Positions 8,201-15,135 of a DNA stretch of 41,595 nt are shown one piece after another. The notes under the pieces were generated by a model. That model searched no databases. It saw nothing but the letters and a program-made list of their open reading frames with translations, and was not told the DNA's origin. The stretch covers positions 1-41,595 of the forward strand of contig NZ_NQMO01000019.1 in assembly GCF_002257645.1 (NCBI RefSeq), written 5' to 3'. The DNA is from Paenibacillus sp. XY044 (GTDB lineage Bacteria > Bacillota > Bacilli > Paenibacillales > Paenibacillaceae). The position numbers and the translations under genes were made by a program. Position 1 is the first letter of the stretch, and every line of letters starts with the position of its first letter.

Positions 8201-9352
8201 ATTGTTAATGATCGGCGCTTGTCCTTCGATAATCGGAACTTGGCTTTCAACCGGCAAAGGATTCGCCTGATTTGCCCCTCGTCTTAACATGAAACTCGGG
8301 ATGTCCTCCGTTTTAATGCTCAGTGGATCCGTGATTATTCCCGTTTCAGCCGGAGGAATATTTTGATTAACCACCTCCGGCGTCTTAAGTGGTGCCGGCG
8401 TCCGCTCTGCAATCTCCGGTATTTTAACCGTTGGCTCCACCGAATCGACGGAATTAATTACGTTTGATGCTGCTCTTGAACCTGCCCGGTTAAGTGCTGC
8501 TCCAATACCACCACCTAATGCACCTAACCCCAGACCTGCTACGCCGCCGATAGCCGCGTCCGTGAGAAGTTCCCTACCGCTTGCATTACCGTCATTAAGC
8601 AAGTTCTGTGCAGGCATCTGAATGGTACCAGCGATCCCTTCAGTTAATGCGCCTCTGGCAATGCCTTGCGCCGTCTTTTGGCTTACACCTGGTATCGTTT
8701 TAGCGAGCGCATTAACGGCCCTCTGTCCTTTGCCTGTCTCAAGTAAGTTTCCGACGATCTTGTATGGTCCAGCCACCGTTCCGGTGCCAAATGGCGCACC
8801 AGATGGGACCAACATAGGTGAAATGTTCCGCCCAATCCAGTCGGCAGCCGAATCCACGGTTTTATTACCTGTCGAATCCACGGTATTCATAGAAACGCCT
8901 GGTATATTAGTTGCTCGTGATAAGAGGTTGCCTCCTGACCATCCACGAGTAACGGCATTCATTACAGTCGCGAATTGTTTAACACCAGGAGGAAGTTTAT
9001 CAATCTCCTCCTGGGCTTTTTGGTATTCTGTTTTCGGGGTAGTGCTTGGCTGAAATTTAACCCCTGTGGTCTTTTCATATGATTGCTTCGCTGCCTGATC
9101 GCCATTAACTGCCCTCATAAGGGTAGATGAAGTAACGGGATTAGTTGCCGTCAACTGTGGAGGTAATGTTTTTTTCAATTCAGCTACACTTTTACCTTTG
9201 TTAGGCTCAAGCGCCTTTGGCTTTGGTCGAGTATCTGGAATCATTCCAAGGTCCATCTTTCTTTGTTCAACAAAGCTTAGACCACCGCCAGTTGAACTAT
9301 CGCTAGATAATCCAAGCTGTTTTTTTCTCTTTTCGATAAACGAATCCGCCAT
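5297..9352 (-). CDS. very large putative internal virion / DNA-ejection protein
   Basis: 1351 residues, the longest gene. It begins with two short repeats (SFIEKRKKQLGL and SFVEQRKMDLGM). A Gly/Ala-rich hydrophobic segment follows (about 255-295, including GLGLGALGGGIGAAL), then long Lys/Glu helices. A central block contains NPKTQVRNVLGN, resembling a motif in phage-borne multidomain (polyvalent-type) proteins. A second Ala-rich hydrophobic region lies near 1000-1030. No siphovirus tape-measure features are obvious, and no tail tube or sheath gene is present. By position after a hydrolase and another helical protein it fits the role of P22 gp16 or T7 gp16: injected with the DNA and spanning the envelope. 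Role inferred from context. Confidence 0.65.
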   Translation of the reverse strand: MADSFIEKRKKQLGLSSDSSTGGGLSFVEQRKMDLGMIPDTRPKPKALEPNKGKSVAELKKTLPPQLTATNPVTSSTLMRAVNGDQAAKQSYEKTTGVKFQPSTTPKTEYQKAQEEIDKLPPGVKQFATVMNAVTRGWSGGNLLSRATNIPGVSMNTVDSTGNKTVDSAADWIGRNISPMLVPSGAPFGTGTVAGPYKIVGNLLETGKGQRAVNALAKTIPGVSQKTAQGIARGALTEGIAGTIQMPAQNLLNDGNASGRELLTDAAIGGVAGLGLGALGGGIGAALNRAGSRAASNVINSVDSVEPTVKIPEIAERTPAPLKTPEVVNQNIPPAETGIITDPLSIKTEDIPSFMLRRGANQANPLPVESQVPIIEGQAPIINNSPTKPKERGFAETLKASEKTPEEFVNRLQSEYTPINNAETVQKANSKVSKDIDEATRYVLNDSKFDATKSATAQRLIDHYNQQGNYDMAVSIADKVATEATKAGQFIQSLSIYNRLTPEGVLIRAKQIANKANEGLPAGKKGVEVTSDMAARLTELAGVTQKMTGVKGLANDVISILERAKTGEKLTSAETDALKRFVNESKQFIKETTKKTHPKHVKLPGEMKDKRVRDNVVSFLEAQEQAARERLKARGNRLSSTPLDVYADYAIIGASKLGKGIVKFADWSEEMVKEFGEDIRPYLANIYNRSEEALRISAKKITSETVSKAERLTEKVIKTKDIDPAEAESLMVLARRVSSLSGEEKRLASQDLQSILQALDNPSIWKKISTTQTMAQLLNPKTQVRNVLGNELFYRAERLNKLLATPIDFARSKLTGSDRYVTFRTHNQGQFWKNWFEGAKAGWRGVNINGLETQFDLSGQAFRGKYNPMTYLEKSLGAALRSFDNAAYMRAYNNTLGELGTLDAINKGIKPTKQYVQDFITRADENILQIADKYGKYVTFQDNNLISRGMTTFKRGLNKATTGSIDFGAGDLILKYPKTPGALLMRAFEYSPAGFLRSAYILYKGARYAENDPAEATMALTRAIVGTAGFTGMGYYLMDNGILTGQASKDKDIRALQTSAGQGQYQVNLSALQRFVESGFDPKAAALKPNDLLYTYDWMQPVSVALSMGANINSNLKDNKDAQQTTTGALGAAFNSVAGGVNTLSEQSLLKGLNDAFSGYPGQTVTDKIVDILSDIPSSFVPTAFNQVKQLGDNYKRETYSPDKLEQTLNKAQAKIPGLAEKLPKQFDTLGQPKTHYQDNSLTNVFLNPGFASRYKLSPEAQLIVDLITETGDDTLAPRVPGKTVQGNKLTGEQFSRLSQLQGEETAKRISKIDPNKKTSTKVKKVEKALDKSGEVARKQLMDEFGLQKIK

Positions 9353-9363
9353 GCTGCACCTCC

Positions 9364-9822
9364 TTATGAAAGCATCTTATAGTACTTAGACACACCGTTG
9401 ATCCAGTTACTGTTAAGGTTATTTGGATCGTTGGACGCGCCTACCGGAGCGTATTTCTTTTGTATTTGTTCAATCGTCGTCAGACCCTTATCAATGTAAT
9501 TACGCTTAAGATTGGACGCCATCTTATCGATTCCGTCTTGAAGTGAGCTAAAGGTCATCAGTCCATTCTTACCCATCATTCCGCCCACATTGTTCTTGTT
9601 CTTTGCAGCACTGCTAGATCCATTACCTGTCTCATGAATCGCAATAGCAGCAAGTAATGCAGGATCAATTCCATACTTTTGACCTGCTGAAACAAAAGCG
9701 TTTCCTTGGCCTTTTAATGCGCCACTCAACGTTTTATTCAAGTTAGCCCCACTTACCGCGCCTTTCGGGAGAGTGGGGCCTACTACTTTCCCGACGTTGG
9801 ACTTGGGGCTGGTCCGTCCCAT
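9364..9822 (-). CDS. virion-associated peptidoglycan hydrolase, glucosaminidase-like
   Basis: 152 residues. The core ALLAAIAIHETGNGSS, with Glu64 as likely acid catalyst, then KNNVGGMMG and the end SNWINGVSKYYKML, match the glucosaminidase/lytic transglycosylase lysozyme fold. It would open the wall locally during DNA entry rather than lyse the cell. Its N terminus overlaps the preceding gene by 40 bases. It is sandwiched between two large virion-like proteins, which is why I assign it to the ejection apparatus and not to the lysis cassette. Confidence 0.78.
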   Translation of the reverse strand: MGRTSPKSNVGKVVGPTLPKGAVSGANLNKTLSGALKGQGNAFVSAGQKYGIDPALLAAIAIHETGNGSSSAAKNKNNVGGMMGKNGLMTFSSLQDGIDKMASNLKRNYIDKGLTTIEQIQKKYAPVGASNDPNNLNSNWINGVSKYYKMLS

Positions 9823-11459
9823 GGCAAACCATACCGTTGATAAAGCTTGTATTGGTCATACTCACTTAATGGCGCCGTGAGAATCTGCTTTTCAATAGCA
9901 TCTGCATTAAGTAGCGAACCGTCATCAGGATCATATTTTGCTGCTTTATCCAAATAACTTGTAGCGTAATCCTCAGCAGTAACTGGTTGTGTACCCTGAG
10001 TTAATGAGCTCTTATATTTCTCCCAATCCAAATCGTTGCTGCTCTGATTAATAGCAAGCATAGCATCTTGATATGATTTCTGATCATTCTGGGCAAGTTC
10101 TTTAAGCGCATAATCAAGGCCATATTGACGTTTGTTTTCATCAAATTCAGCTTGCCATTTTTGATCTGTGATCGCATCTCGGGCTTTTTGATAAGCGAAT
10201 TGTTCCAAATTAAAGTTGTTATCCCATTCGCGTTGCTGTTGATCCAACTGCTGTTGACTCTTCTGCATATCTAACTGTTGTCCCTGTAACGTTCTACCTG
10301 GATTCACCTGACTTGCTGAATTATAGGAAACATTAGCGCCAAACTGAGTAGGATCCAAGCCCATTGCTCTCATTTGATTACGAACAGTATCAGCCTGAGC
10401 GCTCAGTGCATCACGTTGTTCCTTGGTAATACCTTTGGTCTCAGCCTGTTGTTTCAGTCCTAACAGCGTGTTAATGGCTGTTTGTTGGTCTGGTGTCAGA
10501 TAATTACCGGTTAATGCAGCATCGGCCCGGGCGTTATCATAACCGCGTTGTTGCTCTCCCGTTACGGAGTTCAGCGCGTTATACACATTACCAAGCTCAG
10601 TTTGAGAACGGGTGTCTGCGTATTGTTGCTGACTCATCAGTGGGTTCAGAATACTCATCACGTTGTTGTACTGCTGCTGTTGGCGTTCACGCTCAGCCGC
10701 TAGAATCTGAGGTATTACCTGTGTCTCCAGATAAGCAGTCGCATCGTTCTGAATGCCCTGTGCCCTTTCGCCAAGCGCTGTAGAGCGTCCGAATCCGGAA
10801 GAACCCATCGATTCTTGTGCAGCTCGTATGCCGGCCTGGGCCTGTTTGTCAGCCTGTGCTTTATAAGCTTCATATTCCGGTGTGCTGCGTGGATCTGAAA
10901 CCTGCTGATTCTTTGCATAATCCATCAAGTATTTAATGGTGTCGTCGATCTGTGAACTGTATGGATTGTCAGGGAGCTTCGTATTGTTAACGATCTGGTT
11001 TTGAAGGTCTCCAATCCTTGTATTAGCCAAAGCATTGTTATAAACGCTCTGATTAGCATAGGTCGTGCCATTGACATTCGCCGATGGAGTAACAAACGGT
11101 TGATTGTTTAAGGTAACAGTGCCATTGCTATACCCGATTGAGCTCGGATTATAGCCAGCAGACTGCAAGGCCGAACGCACCGCCACACTCCCGGCAGGAG
11201 CTGAGTACGATGGAGCCTGATATGTTGGTGATGTTGTAGTTGTCGGCGTTGTTGGTGTCTTTGGTTGGGAATAGCTATTCCAGGCATTGTTGAAGTTTTG
11301 TGCGCTCGTATAAGCAGAACCATTATAGTTCTTATCTGCCTTCATAAAGTTCTGCCCGTTAACTGTTACATATCCGTTGGAATATCCTATCTTGCTGTTA
11401 TCGATTCCTTTCTGATTAAGCGACTGACGTATACTTTGGTCATATACATTAACTGCCAT
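9783..11459 (-). CDS. putative ejection/internal virion protein with duplicated N-terminal domain
   Basis: 558 residues. Two copies of a domain of about 55 residues open the protein. The first contains IGYSNGYVTVNGQNF, the second IGYSNGTVTLNNQPF, separated by a Pro/Thr-rich linker. The rest is Gln/Ala/Asp-rich and strongly helical, as in podovirus injected proteins. It is the first gene of the three-gene ejection block, behind an upstream terminator, so a promoter in 11460-11560 is expected, but I could not identify a convincing one. The duplicated domain may bind saccharide or partner proteins; this is unknown. Confidence 0.65.
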   Translation of the reverse strand: MAVNVYDQSIRQSLNQKGIDNSKIGYSNGYVTVNGQNFMKADKNYNGSAYTSAQNFNNAWNSYSQPKTPTTPTTTTSPTYQAPSYSAPAGSVAVRSALQSAGYNPSSIGYSNGTVTLNNQPFVTPSANVNGTTYANQSVYNNALANTRIGDLQNQIVNNTKLPDNPYSSQIDDTIKYLMDYAKNQQVSDPRSTPEYEAYKAQADKQAQAGIRAAQESMGSSGFGRSTALGERAQGIQNDATAYLETQVIPQILAAERERQQQQYNNVMSILNPLMSQQQYADTRSQTELGNVYNALNSVTGEQQRGYDNARADAALTGNYLTPDQQTAINTLLGLKQQAETKGITKEQRDALSAQADTVRNQMRAMGLDPTQFGANVSYNSASQVNPGRTLQGQQLDMQKSQQQLDQQQREWDNNFNLEQFAYQKARDAITDQKWQAEFDENKRQYGLDYALKELAQNDQKSYQDAMLAINQSSNDLDWEKYKSSLTQGTQPVTAEDYATSYLDKAAKYDPDDGSLLNADAIEKQILTAPLSEYDQYKLYQRYGLPWDGPAPSPTSGK

Positions 11460-11559
11460 ATGTTCACTCCCTTTAATTTTATTTTGAAATCCGCTATTTT
11501 GGGGCCGTCTCTGGCTCTCATGGGATCATCTCCTGACGGTCTAGGTTTAATCTAGGGCA

Positions 11560-11592
11560 TAAAAAAAGGGAGCCAGTTAAACTGGACACCCT
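11560..11592 (-). terminator. terminator between immunity module and ejection operon
   Basis: Minus-strand AGGGTGTCCAG pairs (one mismatch, one bulge) with CTGGCTCCCT, followed by seven T. It stops transcripts of the second immunity module before the ejection genes. Confidence 0.75.
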
Positions 11593-11600
11593 TGGGTTAT

Positions 11601-11747
11601 TTAAACTATGAGATCAATAAGATTGTTAAGTGTTAGTACAAATTCTTCAAACGTTGTATTCTTTACTTTCTCAATTTTATTTCTTAGAGCTATAAACTGC
11701 TCTGGTGATGCTGTAGAGATGAACTTCTGTAATTCATCCTCGCTCAT
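11601..11747 (-). CDS. small hypothetical protein, MSEDELQKFI family
   Basis: 48 residues, with a near-ideal TAGGAGG site five bases before the ATG. Predicted helical and amphipathic. Its start (MSEDELQKFISTAS) resembles the start of a 43-residue protein near the right-end regulators (MSDEEIIRFILQTS at 40855-40986). It has its own promoter and a terminator directly behind it, so it is an independent small unit. Function unknown. Confidence 0.62.
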   Translation of the reverse strand: MSEDELQKFISTASPEQFIALRNKIEKVKNTTFEEFVLTLNNLIDLIV

Positions 11748-11833
11748 GTGCACCTCCTAAATTTTAGGGGAACACTGATCTCAACTCCATAATTGTTATG
11801 TAATTCTCTAGGTGTTTGGGACAATTTTCCGCA

Positions 11834-11862
11834 TTTACAATGCTTCCATTGCCTATAGTCAA
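11834..11862 (-). promoter_or_regulatory. sigma-A-like promoter for the 48-residue gene
   Basis: Minus strand: TTGACT, 17-base spacer, TGTAAA. It lies about 90 bases upstream of the small gene, with no other start between. Confidence 0.45.
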
Positions 11863-11951
11863 TATGTTACAATTGGGTTTAGAAAAGTGTTACCCATTTT
11901 TTCCAGTCTGTTACCCTGTGGATCCGCCAAGAAGCACTAGGTAACAAGAAG

Positions 11952-11976
11952 AGTCGCTATATAGCGGCTTTTTTTA
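11952..11976 (+). terminator. hairpin terminator, possibly bidirectional
   Basis: Six to eight base pair stem with TTTTTTT on the plus strand. Because the nearest genes are on the minus strand, it may mainly serve the antirepressor operon in the other direction. Confidence 0.5.
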
Positions 11977-12066
11977 TTTGTAACATTTCATGTAATCACT
12001 CCCTTCCTGTACTATACAGTTTATCATGCAATGTAGGGGTTGATAAATACCTAAATAAGTACGGCA

Positions 12067-12867
12067 TTATCTCGCATCAGGATACTCTTTTTCGATATTC
12101 GGCTTGATACCAAGTTCTGTTAGTATTTGATGGATAAAGATTCTACCTCTCTGCGTCCATTTAGTCATCATTCTAACGTCCGGCGCACCGTCTCTGTGGG
12201 TGAAATTAAATGTTTCAGACTGTGTGTATCCTTTATCAGCATAGTTTTTGTAAAGAACCCATTGATCACCAACTTTATACTGTACATTTTGATCCTTCAA
12301 AATCTTATTGAGTTCATTTGCAGTCAGTCCGTAATCTTTTGCAATTTGAGTCGTGTTCACTGTGCTTTTTGACTTCAAGATGATGTCATAGTACGCGATC
12401 TTCGGAGCAAGTTCAGATACCTTTCTCTCAAGTAGCAATTTCCCCTCTAGCAAGATCCGTCGTTCTTTTTCTTCTTCAATCCACTTTTCTGCTCGAATAA
12501 TTGGATCATCAATCATATACGAGTGTAAATGAGTGACTTCCTTCACGCGGTAATATTCATCAACCAGCATTTCATATGCTTCCCACGCTTGGTCAGTATT
12601 TAGTGATTTCGCGTGCATCCAGGCACCTTTTTCAGTCCATAGGTAGACAATATTTGCATTTACTGCGATTCCTAAATTTTCGGATTTGCTCTTAAACGAT
12701 TTTAATTCCGCTCCCTGTAAAACATAGAAATGCTTATCTCTTTTATAACGATCTTTGTTATTGTTAAAATTGTTGCTGATTGATTTATTGTCTGTTCCAT
12801 AAGCTTCCGCAAGTTGATGTGATGTTAAGACTCTTTGCTCTTTATAAATAATTGGATGTTTACTCAT
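12067..12867 (-). CDS. phage antirepressor, ORF6N plus KilAC/ANT domains
   Basis: 266 residues. The N-terminal ORF6N-like domain (about 10-90) includes VLTSHQLAEAYGT, the Asn-rich SISNNFNNN, FYVLQGAELK and a WTEKGAW motif. After a charged helical linker, the C-terminal KilAC/ANT domain (about 150-260) contains LAPKIAYYDIIL, TTQIAKDYGLTANELNKIL and the ending RGRIFIHQIL. Such proteins bind and inactivate phage repressors to switch to lytic growth. ATGA overlap with the preceding gene gives coupling. It lies in a module divergent from an S24-type repressor (13598-14194), its likely controller or target. Confidence 0.85.
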   Translation of the reverse strand: MSKHPIIYKEQRVLTSHQLAEAYGTDNKSISNNFNNNKDRYKRDKHFYVLQGAELKSFKSKSENLGIAVNANIVYLWTEKGAWMHAKSLNTDQAWEAYEMLVDEYYRVKEVTHLHSYMIDDPIIRAEKWIEEEKERRILLEGKLLLERKVSELAPKIAYYDIILKSKSTVNTTQIAKDYGLTANELNKILKDQNVQYKVGDQWVLYKNYADKGYTQSETFNFTHRDGAPDVRMMTKWTQRGRIFIHQILTELGIKPNIEKEYPDAR

Positions 12868-13241
12868 GGCGTTTCTCCTCTCATTTTAAGAACTTGAATA
12901 AAATCAGAATACCTATCATAATTTCGTTGTTTCAGTAAGTTCAGGTATGTCAGCGTGTTGCTAACACTTATCCACCAATTCAATTCATGTTTTTCATAAA
13001 AATCCTCATTATTCATGAGCAGTGTGTCAATCATTAAAGAATCCATGTTCTTTTTCTCAATATCTTTAATTATTACAATCCAGCGATCAAAACCCATCAT
13101 ATCTTCTTGTCTAACTTCCTTTTGCATCACTAGCCATTCGACTCCATTGACGCCTTGAGACAGTTTATCTTTGATAATTTCATTTTCCATCTCATATGCT
13201 GCTCTTCGTTCTTCGTACCAAGCGTTGAATGCCTCAACCAC
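12864..13241 (-). CDS. hypothetical protein of the second immunity module
   Basis: 125 residues, not recognised. GTG start with GGAGG seven bases upstream. Predicted helical, rich in Trp, Met and acidic residues, with no membrane segment. It is encoded between the Cro-like regulator and the antirepressor and is coupled to the latter by a four-base overlap, so it probably acts with or regulates the antirepressor. Confidence 0.62.
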   Translation of the reverse strand: MVEAFNAWYEERRAAYEMENEIIKDKLSQGVNGVEWLVMQKEVRQEDMMGFDRWIVIIKDIEKKNMDSLMIDTLLMNNEDFYEKHELNWWISVSNTLTYLNLLKQRNYDRYSDFIQVLKMRGETP

Positions 13242-13302
13242 ATTTAATCCTCCTTGTTATATTCCTAAATGGAATGTAAAATAGTGGTGCGCACATTTTG
13301 AA

Positions 13303-13509
13303 TTACATCGCTTCTTCCAAAAGGTCATCAATATGACTTACTTCCAGGATGTTTTTTATTTTTCGTGCGACATCAAGTGAAACATTTTCCGGATTTCTTT
13401 CAAGCTTCCCATAATAAGACTGAGAAATTGACAACTTATCCGCCATATCTTTTTGTGAAAGGCCCTTAGTTAATCGGAGAATAGTAATCCTATTTAGATT
13501 ACGTTTCAT
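13303..13509 (-). CDS. small XRE-family regulator, Cro-like
   Basis: 68 residues, essentially one helix-turn-helix domain (LTKGLSQKDMADKLSISQSY, then GKLERNPENVSL). The ATG is chosen because GGTGGTGAT precedes it; a GTG four codons earlier is inside that ribosome site. It is the first gene of the antirepressor operon and divergent from the S24-type repressor. That is the place of Cro in a lambdoid switch. Confidence 0.85.
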   Translation of the reverse strand: MKRNLNRITILRLTKGLSQKDMADKLSISQSYYGKLERNPENVSLDVARKIKNILEVSHIDDLLEEAM

Positions 13510-13525
13510 GTTAATCACCACCTTT

Positions 13526-13579
13526 TAGTTCGTTTTGGACTACATAAATAATAATACGCTCAATTAGGAATACTTGCAA
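13526..13579. promoter_or_regulatory. divergent control region of the second immunity module
   Basis: A minus-strand promoter TTGCAA (13574-13579), 17-base spacer, TATTAT (13551-13556) drives the Cro-like/antirepressor operon. Its -35 sits in the palindrome ACTTGCAAGT. Downstream, TAGTTC-GTTTT-GGACTA (13526-13542) is an inverted repeat with one mismatch and is a candidate operator. Confidence 0.55.
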
Positions 13580-13597
13580 GTGCTAGGAGGAATTTTT

Positions 13598-14194
13598 TTG
13601 TCTATTTTTTCTGATCGCCTAAAAATGCTACGCGAACAGGCCGGTTTAACACAAAAAGAATTGGCTGAAATGCTTGGCATGTCTCAATCTAACTACTCGA
13701 AATATGAATATGGAACTCGGGAACCAAACTTAGAAAACATATATAAATTAAGTGATATATTAAATTGCAGTATAGATTATTTATTTGGCAAGGAACCTCA
13801 ACGTATTGAAACCGAAGCTGTGCCAATGCTTAAAGATGTCATTGACGAGAAATTGATATTCGATGAAAGTTCCTCATTATCGTTACCTAAAGAATATACA
13901 GAGGGTGAGCCGACTTTTATATACAGAATGCCGGATAACTCAATGACATTGTTGGGACTTCATAAGGGAAATTTCGCAGTAGCAAAGATGACAAATGATA
14001 TTAATGAGTCAGATATTGTTGTTGTTAAATTGGATGATGAAATCTTGGTTAGAACTATTTCTTACTTAGATGACAAGATTGTACTTTCACCATCCACTAC
14101 TAAAATGGCACCTCTCTTAGTTGATAAAGATAAAGTTAAGATAGTCGGAAGATTGATAGGTATATTTAGAGATTTTTCTAATGACGAAATTTAG
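13598..14194 (+). CDS. XRE repressor with S24/LexA-like domain, probably non-cleavable
   Basis: 198 residues with a TTG start eight bases after CTAGGAGG. The HTH domain covers about 5-60 (LTQKELAEMLGMSQSNYSKY). The C-terminal domain (about 105-190) has the S24 layout. The serine motif is PDNSM (Ser115). The position normally holding the catalytic lysine reads EILVRTI, giving Arg152. I see no Ala-Gly or Cys-Gly in the linker. It probably dimerises through an S24 fold but cannot self-cleave by the standard mechanism. It is divergent from the antirepressor operon and should repress it. A terminator follows. Confidence 0.83.
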   Translation: MSIFSDRLKMLREQAGLTQKELAEMLGMSQSNYSKYEYGTREPNLENIYKLSDILNCSIDYLFGKEPQRIETEAVPMLKDVIDEKLIFDESSSLSLPKEYTEGEPTFIYRMPDNSMTLLGLHKGNFAVAKMTNDINESDIVVVKLDDEILVRTISYLDDKIVLSPSTTKMAPLLVDKDKVKIVGRLIGIFRDFSNDEI

Positions 14195-14201
14195 CCAACA
14201 C

Positions 14202-14232
14202 AAAAGGACCCTCAATAGAGAGTCCTTTTTTT
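14202..14232 (+). terminator. terminator between the S24-type repressor and the moron
   Basis: AAGGAC-C-CTC-AATA-GAG-A-GTCCTT with a long T tail on the plus strand. It lies between converging genes, so it may also stop the minus-strand moron. Confidence 0.75.
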
Positions 14233-14246
14233 CTTACATCCATTCA

Positions 14247-14453
14247 TCACTGCCCTGAATTTTTTATTACTTCCCAGCCATCTTTTACTGTGAATATCAT
14301 TGTTTTACCCGTTATAATATTTACTCTGACTGGATATTTGAATCCACTTCCATTGGTGTATTCCACGTACTTATAAGGCGTAGGATAAATTAGGAATGCA
14401 AATGCAATCATCAGGATCAATCCGGATACGACAAAAGCAACATACTTTTTCAT
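14247..14453 (-). CDS. small single-pass membrane or exported protein
   Basis: 68 residues. Lys-Lys start, then a strong hydrophobic segment (about 5-24, VAFVVSGLILMIAFAFLIYP), then a short polar beta-like tail. It begins directly after the stop of the secreted stalk-domain protein, so the two are co-transcribed. Envelope location is clear from sequence; function is not. Superinfection exclusion is one possibility, given position. Confidence 0.65.
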   Translation of the reverse strand: MKKYVAFVVSGLILMIAFAFLIYPTPYKYVEYTNGSGFKYPVRVNIITGKTMIFTVKDGWEVIKNSGQ

Positions 14454-14454
14454 G

Positions 14455-15075
14455 TTACTTCTGCAGCTCAGCCTCGAGATCTGCTTTTTGCTTCTCCAGG
14501 TCCGCGAGTTGTTGTTTCAGGATTGGAAGGTCGCGTTCGGCATTGTCGAGGTTGGTTTGAGTGGTCTCAATTTTTTGAACATATCCATTATACTCAGCCT
14601 CGCTATATCTTGGAGAACCTTCAGCTTTAAGCTTCTCTAAAACATCCAACGTCTCTTGGCACTGTTTGATGAAATTCAAGCTGCTTTGTTTGTTCGATAT
14701 TACATTTTCAGCGTTGCGAAGTTTGACTTTCACTTCGCCAATTTGTCCATCCAATTCATTTATTTTCACTCTTATTTGATCTGAGTTATCTTGAATGGTG
14801 GATGTACTTCCAGAAGACAGATTGACTTCTTTCGAATCCACTTTGGTTACCTCCAACCCCATTTCGTTAGCAGTTACGCGTAACGGAACATATGTCGTAC
14901 CGTTAATCACGGCCCCACTACCGATAGATTTGTTATTGATTTTCACATCAAGGACTTTTCCAACCTTACTTCCCAACAAACTGTTAGCAGCCGCGTGTAT
15001 TTGTGGCGAGAAAGCCACCGTAACCCCCAATGCAAAACCAGCCAAAACTAATGAAAGATTGCGAAACTTCTTCAT
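14455..15075 (-). CDS. secreted stalk-domain protein with C-terminal coiled coil (moron)
   Basis: 206 residues. The signal peptide covers about 1-30 (MKKFRNL, hydrophobic core, AHAAA-like cleavage region ending IHAAA). Next is a domain like the copper-amine-oxidase N-terminal/stalk domain (about 35-95, including GTTYVPLRVTANEMGLEV). About 100-206 is a long coiled coil of Gln/Lys/Glu heptads. Such stalk domains are frequent in Paenibacillus surface proteins. The pair has its own promoter and sits between tail genes and the second immunity module. It is therefore a likely lysogeny-expressed moron rather than a virion gene; that role is inferred. Confidence 0.7.
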   Translation of the reverse strand: MKKFRNLSLVLAGFALGVTVAFSPQIHAAANSLLGSKVGKVLDVKINNKSIGSGAVINGTTYVPLRVTANEMGLEVTKVDSKEVNLSSGSTSTIQDNSDQIRVKINELDGQIGEVKVKLRNAENVISNKQSSLNFIKQCQETLDVLEKLKAEGSPRYSEAEYNGYVQKIETTQTNLDNAERDLPILKQQLADLEKQKADLEAELQK

Positions 15076-15106
15076 CTACCGCACCTCATTGTTAGATTTT
15101 GGCACC

Positions 15107-15135
15107 ATTATAGCACTTAATTCTGAACGTGGGAA
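15107..15135 (-). promoter_or_regulatory. strong extended -10 promoter of the moron pair
   Basis: Minus strand: TTCCCA, 17-base spacer, TATAAT, with TG one base before the -10. It overlaps the end of the upstream fibre gene and lies 32 bases before the moron start. Confidence 0.65.

Larger units (their letters stand above)
11748..12066. other. 319-base non-coding interval with hairpin and 5-codon minigene
   Basis: It holds the promoter above and a hairpin (AGTCGC-TATATA-GCGGCT, 11952-11969). A seven-T run follows the hairpin on the plus strand; on the minus strand the tail is only U-rich. A minus-strand minigene at 11974-11991 (ATG AAA TGT TAC AAA TAA) has an excellent GGAAGGGAG site at ideal spacing. 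No longer gene is visible on either strand. The hairpin probably terminates the antirepressor operon. Confidence 0.5.
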
